Assembly: GCA_019113665.1 (NCBI GenBank)
Contig: DXGW01000174.1
Location: 1-10,509 of the forward strand
Direction of reading: 5' to 3'
Origin: Candidatus Alistipes excrementipullorum
GTDB taxonomy: Bacteria > Bacteroidota > Bacteroidia > Bacteroidales > Rikenellaceae
DNA length: 10,509 nt
Shown here: positions 6,029-10,509 of the stretch, piece by piece
How positions within the stretch are numbered: position 1 is the first letter of the stretch
How the letters are laid out: each line of letters opens with the position of its first letter
The notes under the pieces: model-generated
The model's database searches: none
Seen by the model: the letters and a program-made list of their open reading frames with translations, nothing else
Told to the model about the DNA's origin: nothing
Translations under genes and position numbers: made by a program

Positions 6029-6673
6029 TTACTTTTCGGCAGCGCCTTCTTCCGGAAGCATATCGGCCGCCTCCGTCGGTTCGGTTACGGGATCGTCCGA
6101 CGTAGTCGTTTCGGGTATGAACATCTCCTTGAGCGTGGTACCGTCCTCACGGTTGGCCCGCACATATCCGTACACCATTACCGCTACGGCCGCAATGGCG
6201 ATCAGCACGGCAACGATGAGGAACATGTCCGTACGCCTCGGTTTCCTGTTTCTGGGACGCACACGAGTATCCGGAGCCTGCTGGAGCGCACCAGTTGCCT
6301 CCTGAGCGACACTGTCCGGACGATTGGCCGCCACGGCGGCATTCTGCACACGCGAGGTGGCAGGACGCGACATGCGGAATGATATTATGCCGTTTTCACC
6401 GCGCTGCAGCGTACCGAAATCACCTATTTCATACTTACGGCCGCTGTCGAGAGCATGACGCACCTCGAACACGAAACGGTCAATCACGCCGGCAGCCTCG
6501 ATGTCGCCCACGCCGCGCGCCTTGATCAGGCCGCGCAACACGCCGTCGTCACCGCGCAACAGTTCCGAAAATACGACAGCCCCGTCGGGCTCCTTTACAA
6601 GAAAAGCGCCCAGCTTCGGGACTACAAGCCGGCGATTGTGCTTCAAATATTCAATGATAACAGAATCGATCAT
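6029..6673 (-). CDS. HU-CCDC81-type domain protein with a membrane anchor
   Basis: The N-terminal 105 residues match the HU/IHF-like pair of repeats seen in Bacteroidetes HU-CCDC81 proteins. One half is IEYLKHNRRLVVPKLGAF (7-24); the second is RHALDSGRKYEIGDFGTL (72-89), followed by ISFRMSRPA, the usual HU 'F.P....' position. A Pro/Ala/Gln-rich, Arg-rich linker follows (106-148). One membrane helix lies at about 150-170, followed by an acidic tail of about 44 residues. Arg/Lys before the helix (RPRNRKPRR) puts the HU part in the cytoplasm and the tail in the periplasm. Many relatives end in a SPOR peptidoglycan-binding domain; this one does not. The ATG at 6673 is supported by the promoter at 6691-6721; an upstream GTG at 6730 would lie in front of that promoter. 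It heads the envelope cluster. Confidence 0.8.
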   Translation of the reverse strand: MIDSVIIEYLKHNRRLVVPKLGAFLVKEPDGAVVFSELLRGDDGVLRGLIKARGVGDIEAAGVIDRFVFEVRHALDSGRKYEIGDFGTLQRGENGIISFRMSRPATSRVQNAAVAANRPDSVAQEATGALQQAPDTRVRPRNRKPRRTDMFLIVAVLIAIAAVAVMVYGYVRANREDGTTLKEMFIPETTTSDDPVTEPTEAADMLPEEGAAEK

Positions 6674-6690
6674 AACCTGAAAAATTCGTT

Positions 6691-6721
6691 CAAAATTACA
6701 CTTTTTTGCATAAAAAACCAA
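6691..6721 (-). promoter_or_regulatory. Promoter of the envelope cluster (HU-like gene first)
   Basis: On the minus strand, TTG (6719-6721), 20 nt, then TAATTTTG (6691-6698): a full match to the Bacteroidetes promoter pattern. The -7 box ends 17 nt before the ATG at 6673. It rules out the upstream GTG at 6730 as the start of the transcript's first gene. Confidence 0.65.
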
Positions 6722-6749
6722 TACAGGCACACATTTATTATATAAAACG

Positions 6750-6780
6750 TTGTCTATGTCAAAAATATTTACATACTTTG
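6750..6780 (+). promoter_or_regulatory. Candidate promoter of the decarboxylase gene
   Basis: TTG (6750-6752), 21 nt, then TACTTTG (6774-6780). The -7 element is one base shorter than TAnnTTTG, so the match is imperfect. It would start a transcript near 6787, leaving a leader of roughly 87 nt before the ATG at 6874. It is divergent to the promoter at 6691-6721. Confidence 0.5.
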
Positions 6781-6798
6781 CACCCCGATAATTTCATG

Positions 6799-6842
6799 AA
6801 AGTAGACGAGCTACTTTGACATTTTTTTGGAGATGTAGCTCG
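6799..6842 (+). promoter_or_regulatory. Leader with two mutually exclusive stems upstream of the decarboxylase gene
   Basis: Stem 1: AAAGTAG (6799-6805) pairs with CTACTTT (6811-6817), loop ACGAG, and is followed after four bases by seven T (6822-6828), like a weak terminator. Stem 2: CGAGCTAC (6807-6814) pairs perfectly with GTAGCTCG (6835-6842) around a 20-nt loop that contains the T-run. Both stems need CTAC at 6811-6814, so they cannot form together. This is the layout of an attenuator, but the stems are short and no known riboswitch class is recognised. Confidence 0.35.
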
Positions 6843-6873
6843 GCCGGATTAAAAAAAAGACAGCGATCGAGAA

Positions 6874-8268
6874 ATGAAAAACAAGTACATCGACTTGATT
6901 GAACAGACGTTCGATTTCCCGCAGGACGAATTCACCGTCACTGACAACGAACTGAATTTCTACGGAATTCCGCTCATGGAGATCATCAAACAGTACGGAA
7001 CCCCGCTGAAGATAACCTATCTTCCGAAGATCTCACAACAGATCAACCGTGCCAAGCGCCTTTTCAATGTAGCCATGGCCAAGACCGACTACAAAGGTTC
7101 ATACAACTATTGCTATTGCACCAAGTCGAGCCACTTCTCATTCGTACTGGAGGAGGCTCTCAAGAACGACATTCATCTCGAAACGTCGTCGGCATACGAC
7201 ATTCACATCATCAACTCGCTGTATGACAGCGGAATCATCGACAAGGACCGTTATATCATCTGCAACGGATTCAAGCGTCCGCAGTATGTGGAGAACATCG
7301 CCCAGCTCGTAAACGACGGCTTCGAGAACACTATTCCCGTCATTGACAACAAGGAGGAGCTCGACCTCTACGAGGACGTATTCACCAAGAAATGCAAGGT
7401 CGGCATACGCATAGCGTGCGAGGAGGAACCGAAGTTCGACTTCTATACGTCGCGCCTGGGTATCCGCTACAATGAAATAATCGACTTCTACAAGGCCAAG
7501 ATACAGAAGAACAAGAAGTTCCAGCTCAAGATGCTGCACTTCTTCATCAATACCGGAATCAAGGACACGTCGTACTACTGGAACGAGCTGGCCAAGTGCA
7601 TCAACGTATATTGCCAGTTGAAGGCCATCTGTCCCGAGCTCGACAGTCTGAACATCGGAGGCGGATTCCCGATCAAGAGCTCGCTCAACTTCGACTACGA
7701 TTACGAATATCTGTCGGAGGAGATTGTTGCCCAGATCAAACACATCTGCGAGTCAAACGGCATTCCGGAGCCCGACATCTTCACCGAATTCGGATCGTTC
7801 ACCGTCGGCGAGAGCGGCGCCACGCTCTACTCGATAGTCAACCAGAAACAGCAGAACGACCGCGAGTTCTGGTACATGATCGACAGCTCCTTCATCACCA
7901 CATTGCCCGATACCTGGGGAATCAACCAGCGCTACATCATGTTGCCGATCAACAACTGGGACAAGGAGTATCAGCGCGTATTCCTCGGAGGTCTCACATG
8001 CGACAGCGAGGACTTCTACAATTCCGAGGCACACACCAACGCAATCTTCCTTCCGAAACTCGAAGCCGGCAACACCCAGTACATCGGTTTCTTCCATACG
8101 GGAGCATACCAGGAGGCGCTCGGCGGGTTCGGAGGCATACAGCACTGCCTCATACCCTCTCCCAAGCACATCATCATCGACCGCGACAAGGACGACAACG
8201 AATACTACACACGTCTTTTCGCCAAAGAGCAGTCATACCGCTCGATGATGCGCATACTCGGCTACTGA
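6874..8268 (+). CDS. speA: PLP-dependent arginine-decarboxylase-like enzyme, short Bacteroidetes type
   Basis: This 464-residue protein belongs to the fold III (alanine racemase-like) basic amino acid decarboxylases. It most resembles the short proteins annotated as arginine decarboxylase in Flavobacteriia and Rikenellaceae, which would make agmatine for polyamines. Visible motifs: the PLP lysine region YCYCTKSSHF (Lys 84), TSRLGI (192-197), HFFINTG (222-228), the phosphate-binding GGGFP (262-266), EFGSFTVGESG (305-315) where relatives have an EPGR-type loop, the catalytic cysteine region GGLTCDSED (372-380, Cys 376), and GFFHTGAYQ (405-413). Classical SpeA is over 600 residues, so the substrate is inferred; meso-diaminopimelate or carboxynorspermidine decarboxylases share the fold. 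No agmatinase gene lies next to it. The ATG at 6874 follows an A-rich stretch rather than a Shine-Dalgarno. It is monocistronic, with a hairpin at 8293-8322. Confidence 0.85.
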   Translation: MKNKYIDLIEQTFDFPQDEFTVTDNELNFYGIPLMEIIKQYGTPLKITYLPKISQQINRAKRLFNVAMAKTDYKGSYNYCYCTKSSHFSFVLEEALKNDIHLETSSAYDIHIINSLYDSGIIDKDRYIICNGFKRPQYVENIAQLVNDGFENTIPVIDNKEELDLYEDVFTKKCKVGIRIACEEEPKFDFYTSRLGIRYNEIIDFYKAKIQKNKKFQLKMLHFFINTGIKDTSYYWNELAKCINVYCQLKAICPELDSLNIGGGFPIKSSLNFDYDYEYLSEEIVAQIKHICESNGIPEPDIFTEFGSFTVGESGATLYSIVNQKQQNDREFWYMIDSSFITTLPDTWGINQRYIMLPINNWDKEYQRVFLGGLTCDSEDFYNSEAHTNAIFLPKLEAGNTQYIGFFHTGAYQEALGGFGGIQHCLIPSPKHIIIDRDKDDNEYYTRLFAKEQSYRSMMRILGY

Positions 8269-8292
8269 TACCGCCGGCACATGTACGATACG

Positions 8293-8322
8293 GAGCCCGG
8301 ACCCTCGAAAGGATCCGGGCTC
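8293..8322. terminator. GC-rich hairpin between convergent genes
   Basis: GAGCCCGGA (8293-8301) pairs perfectly with TCCGGGCTC (8314-8322) around 12 nt. It sits between the stops of the decarboxylase gene (8268) and tyrA (8342). Neither side has a T-run, so it may be a weak or factor-assisted bidirectional terminator. Confidence 0.5.
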
Positions 8323-8341
8323 TCAGCATGAATATCCGGAC

Positions 8342-9187
8342 TCATTTTATTATCCGCTGTATCGAATTGGCCCTTTGCATCGCCTTTTCAAGGCCGGCGG
8401 CATCATCGGCTTCGATCATCTTGCGCATGATCTGAAGCTGATGAATATGTTCGCGCAGGACATCAAGGACATTGTACTTGTTCTTCAGGAGAATGGGGAC
8501 CCATGTCTTCGATGACGATTTGGCAAGACGCACCGTACTCTCGAAACCGCCGCCCGCAAGGTCGAATATGTGCTGTTCTTCACGCTCTTTTTCGAGGACC
8601 GTCAGCGCCAGTGCAAACGACGTAACATGCGAGATGTGCGACACGTAAGCAGCATGCAGGTCGTGATCCTCGCCGCTGTCCATGTATATCTTGTGCATTC
8701 CGACGGTATCGTACAGACGCTCGACGAGCGCCAGCGCGTCCGGGGCTGTACGTTCACGTTCGAGCAGGACGACAGTACGTCCCGTAAAAGCATCGTTGCG
8801 GGCTGCCGCCGGGCCGCTGTATTCCGTACCCCACATCGGGTGGGTGGCGACAAAGCGGTCACGGTGCGGGTGCTGCGAGATCACCTCGCAAAGTTCGCTC
8901 TTGATCGATCCCATGTCCATCACCGTCTGGTCCGGCCGCACCCTGTTCAGCAACTTGACGGCCAGCAGCGGTATATCGTCAACCGGAACGGCCAACACTA
9001 CGAGGTCAGCCTCGGCGACACCTTCGTCGAGCGACACGATACGGTCCACGAGGCCGAGTTTCAACGCCTCGGCAGCATTTTCAGGCGACGCCTCGACTCC
9101 GAGGATCGAATCCGACAGCCCGTATTTGCGCAGTGCGATGGCAAACGAACCGCCTATGAGTCCCACGCCTACAATCAAAGTCTTCAT
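8342..9187 (-). CDS. tyrA: Prephenate dehydrogenase (tyrosine branch)
   Basis: The enzyme oxidatively decarboxylates prephenate to 4-hydroxyphenylpyruvate, using NAD(P). In the 281-residue form, the N-terminal Rossmann fold shows the dinucleotide-binding GVGLIGGS (7-14). An acidic residue after the second strand (VEAS, 31-34) suggests NAD preference. DMGSIKSE (91-98) is the family 'D.GS.K' loop. THPMWGTEYSGP (115-126) carries the HP.(A/W)G substrate motif. HDLHAAYVSHISHVTS (175-190) holds the second catalytic histidine region. There is no C-terminal ACT domain and no fused chorismate mutase, so feedback control is not evident here. I chose the ATG at 9187, six nt after the upstream stop; a TTG at 9193 is the alternative. 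It is the last visible gene of the aromatic operon, converging on the decarboxylase gene. Confidence 0.94.
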   Translation of the reverse strand: MKTLIVGVGLIGGSFAIALRKYGLSDSILGVEASPENAAEALKLGLVDRIVSLDEGVAEADLVVLAVPVDDIPLLAVKLLNRVRPDQTVMDMGSIKSELCEVISQHPHRDRFVATHPMWGTEYSGPAAARNDAFTGRTVVLLERERTAPDALALVERLYDTVGMHKIYMDSGEDHDLHAAYVSHISHVTSFALALTVLEKEREEQHIFDLAGGGFESTVRLAKSSSKTWVPILLKNKYNVLDVLREHIHQLQIMRKMIEADDAAGLEKAMQRANSIQRIIK

Positions 9188-9193
9188 ACGCAA

Positions 9194-10255
9194 TCAACCG
9201 TTTATCAGTTTCATCTGCACCTGTACAGACTCCTCGTGAATCGCCCGCAGGACGGTCTTTATGAATTCAGGATCGAGGTCAAGTTCAACGGCCTGCGCCC
9301 CGCGCTTGTTAAGTATCTCGTCATAACGTTGCGCCTGAAGCACCGGCATGTTGTGCTCCTTCTTGTATTGTCCTATCTCGCGGGATATGCGCATTCGCTT
9401 CGACAACAGGGACAACAGTTCGTTGTCGAGCTTGTCTATTTCGCGACGCAGCTCGGCCAGGCTCTCGGTCGTCTGCATCGTGTCGCGTATGACAAGGTGT
9501 TCGAGAATGAGCGACAGCGATTCGGGCGTAACCTGCTGGTTCTTGTCGCTCCAGGCACAGTCTGGATCACAGTGCGACTCGATGATGAGTCCGTCGAAAC
9601 CGAGGTCCATAGCCTCCTGCGAAAGCGGTGCTATCAGTTCGCGGCGTCCGCCCATGTGGCTCGGGTCGCAGAATATGGGCAGCGTCGGCAGACGGCGGTG
9701 CAACTCTATCGGTATATGCCATTGCGGGGCATTGCGGTAGAGGGACTTGTCATATTCGCTGAAACCGCGGTGAATGGCGCCGAGACGCCGTATCCCGGCA
9801 TTGTAGAGCCTTTCGAGCGCCCCGATCCACAATTCGAGGTCGGGGTTCACGGGATTTTTCACCAGCACGGTCACGTCCACACCTTTCAGTGCGTCGGCAA
9901 TCTCCTGCACGGCAAAAGGATTGGCCGACGTGCGGGCCCCGATCCACAATATGTCGATACCGGCATCGAGCGAAGCCTTCACATGGCGTGCATTGGCAAC
10001 CTCCACGGCCGTATACATGCCAAGTTCGCTCTTCACACGCTTGAGCCATTCGAGACAAGGTTCGCCGCCGCCCTCGAAGCCTCCCGGTTTCGTACGCGGC
10101 TTCCAGACACCGGCACGGAAAATCTTCACACCCCGGTCGGCAAGACGGCGGGCCGTCGTAAGCACCTGTTCTTCGGTCTCGGCACTGCACGGGCCGGCGA
10201 TCACCATCGGGCGTTTCGGATCGACGCCCTCGAAAGTTATTGCTGAAAGTTCCAT
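9194..10255 (-). CDS. Bifunctional DAHP synthase-chorismate mutase
   Basis: Two enzymes in one 353-residue chain. Residues 1-258 are a type I-beta DAHP synthase (phosphoenolpyruvate plus erythrose 4-phosphate to DAHP, the first shikimate step). Motifs are AGPCSAE (20-26), FRAGVWKPRTKP (46-57), IGART (105-109), VKNP (132-135), HRGF (162-165), CDPSH (196-200) and IIESHCDP (224-231), so the metal and substrate residues look intact. Residues about 265-347 are an AroQ-type chorismate mutase helix bundle (LRREIDKLDNELLSLLSKRM, then REIGQYKKE, then RYDEIL), converting chorismate to prephenate. The same fusion is known in Prevotella and Bacteroides, where the mutase domain also mediates inhibition by prephenate. 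The ATG at 10255 lies 2 nt after the aminotransferase stop, and tyrA follows within 6 nt, so product passes to the next enzyme of the operon. Confidence 0.95.
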   Translation of the reverse strand: MELSAITFEGVDPKRPMVIAGPCSAETEEQVLTTARRLADRGVKIFRAGVWKPRTKPGGFEGGGEPCLEWLKRVKSELGMYTAVEVANARHVKASLDAGIDILWIGARTSANPFAVQEIADALKGVDVTVLVKNPVNPDLELWIGALERLYNAGIRRLGAIHRGFSEYDKSLYRNAPQWHIPIELHRRLPTLPIFCDPSHMGGRRELIAPLSQEAMDLGFDGLIIESHCDPDCAWSDKNQQVTPESLSLILEHLVIRDTMQTTESLAELRREIDKLDNELLSLLSKRMRISREIGQYKKEHNMPVLQAQRYDEILNKRGAQAVELDLDPEFIKTVLRAIHEESVQVQMKLING

Positions 10256-10257
10256 GG

Positions 10258-10509
10258 TCAAATATCTTTTTTCATTTTAATTATTCTCTCCAAAGCCTCC
10301 TCCATACGCTCGCGCGTGGCGCACAGCGATATGCGAATGTAGTCGTTGCCGTTGCTGCCGAACACGAAACCCGGGGTCACGAAGACATCGGCCTCATACA
10401 GCAGTTTGTCGGCCATGTGCGCCGCATCTACGGCACTTGCCGGCACACGTCCCCACAGGAAAAGGCCAACCTGCGAAGGGTCGTATACGCAGCCGAGTTC
10501 GTCCATGAT
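10258..10509 (-). CDS. Class I/II PLP-dependent aminotransferase, C-terminal part only
   Basis: The last 83 or so residues of an aminotransferase whose start lies beyond the right edge; the frame is open to base 10509. GLFLWGRVP, LYEADVFVTPG, then FGSNGNDYIRISLCA give the small-domain strands of fold type I aminotransferases, with the arginine in YIRIS that binds the substrate carboxylate. The catalytic lysine is outside the window. Its place directly before DAHP synthase-chorismate mutase and tyrA suggests that it transaminates phenylpyruvate and hydroxyphenylpyruvate (or aspartate). From memory, Bacteroides has a pheA, aminotransferase, DAHP synthase-mutase, tyrA order, which this end matches. 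Substrate is inferred from context. Confidence 0.88.
   Translation of the reverse strand: MMDELGCVYDPSQVGLFLWGRVPASAVDAAHMADKLLYEADVFVTPGFVFGSNGNDYIRISLCATRERMEEALERIIKMKKDI

Noticed and set aside
6674..6730. Upstream GTG start for the HU-like gene at 6730
   Set aside because: It would place the promoter boxes at 6691-6721 inside the coding region; the ATG at 6673 begins the conserved HU part.
8302..8322. Possible tRNA T-arm (CCCTCGAAAGG) that could complete the tRNA-like piece at 6829-6847
   Set aside because: The loop is not TTCRANY, the stem does not pair as a T-arm, and it lies 1.4 kb away beyond an intact gene. It is part of the convergent hairpin.
7596..8435. Plus-strand open frame of 279 codons in another frame of the decarboxylase gene
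   Set aside because: Out of frame with a conserved enzyme, Arg/His-rich, and it runs through the intergenic hairpin into the tyrA end. Not a real gene.
8570..10246. Very long plus-strand open frame of 558 codons opposite tyrA and DAHP synthase
   Set aside because: It runs antisense across two well-conserved enzymes, has Arg/His/Gln-rich low-quality composition and no family motif. It is a shadow of codon bias in GC-rich genes.
1..10509. CRISPR arrays, insertion sequences, phage or defence genes
   Set aside because: I saw no regularly spaced repeats, transposase, integrase or terminal inverted repeats; nearly all of the window is housekeeping or envelope genes in coherent operons.

Overview
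The window looks like ordinary chromosome of a member of the Bacteroidales, most likely an Alistipes-like Rikenellaceae. Three things point there. Promoters fit the Bacteroidetes pattern (TTG, about 19-22 nt, TAnnTTTG), Shine-Dalgarno sequences are mostly absent, and the gene content is typical of the phylum: an HU-CCDC81-type membrane protein, a short arginine-decarboxylase-like enzyme, a DAHP synthase fused to chorismate mutase, and Bacteroidetes-type LptE and SecG. The assignment is made from sequence reading only.

Layout. (1) 1-797, minus strand: ruvA, then the N-terminus of a lipoprotein cut by the window edge. (2) 820-2360, plus strand: a Skp/OmpH-like lipoprotein, a strong terminator, and the diadenylate cyclase gene cdaA, whose promoter is built into that terminator. 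(3) 2363-2776: the decayed C-terminal end of what looks like an S41-type peptidase. (4) 6673 down to 2850, minus strand: a compact cell-envelope cluster. It encodes an HU-like membrane-anchored protein, a sigma-54 activator without a receiver domain, an unknown membrane protein, LptE, a TPR-like protein and SecG, and ends in a strong terminator at 2796-2828. (5) 6674-6873: a divergent promoter region, with a plus-strand leader that can form two competing stems. (6) 6874-8268: a PLP-dependent arginine-decarboxylase-like gene. (7) 10509 down to 8342, minus strand: the end of an aromatic amino acid operon (aminotransferase, DAHP synthase-chorismate mutase, prephenate dehydrogenase).

How the genes fit together. 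In the envelope cluster, LptE (LPS export at the outer membrane) and SecG (protein export at the inner membrane) are co-transcribed with an enhancer-binding protein and two unknown proteins, so these are candidates for a shared envelope regulon. The aromatic cluster covers entry into the shikimate pathway, the chorismate-to-prephenate step and the tyrosine branch. I found no CRISPR array, complete transposon, phage gene or defence system. The least explained pieces are the leader upstream of the decarboxylase gene, the unknown envelope-cluster genes and the peptidase remnant.
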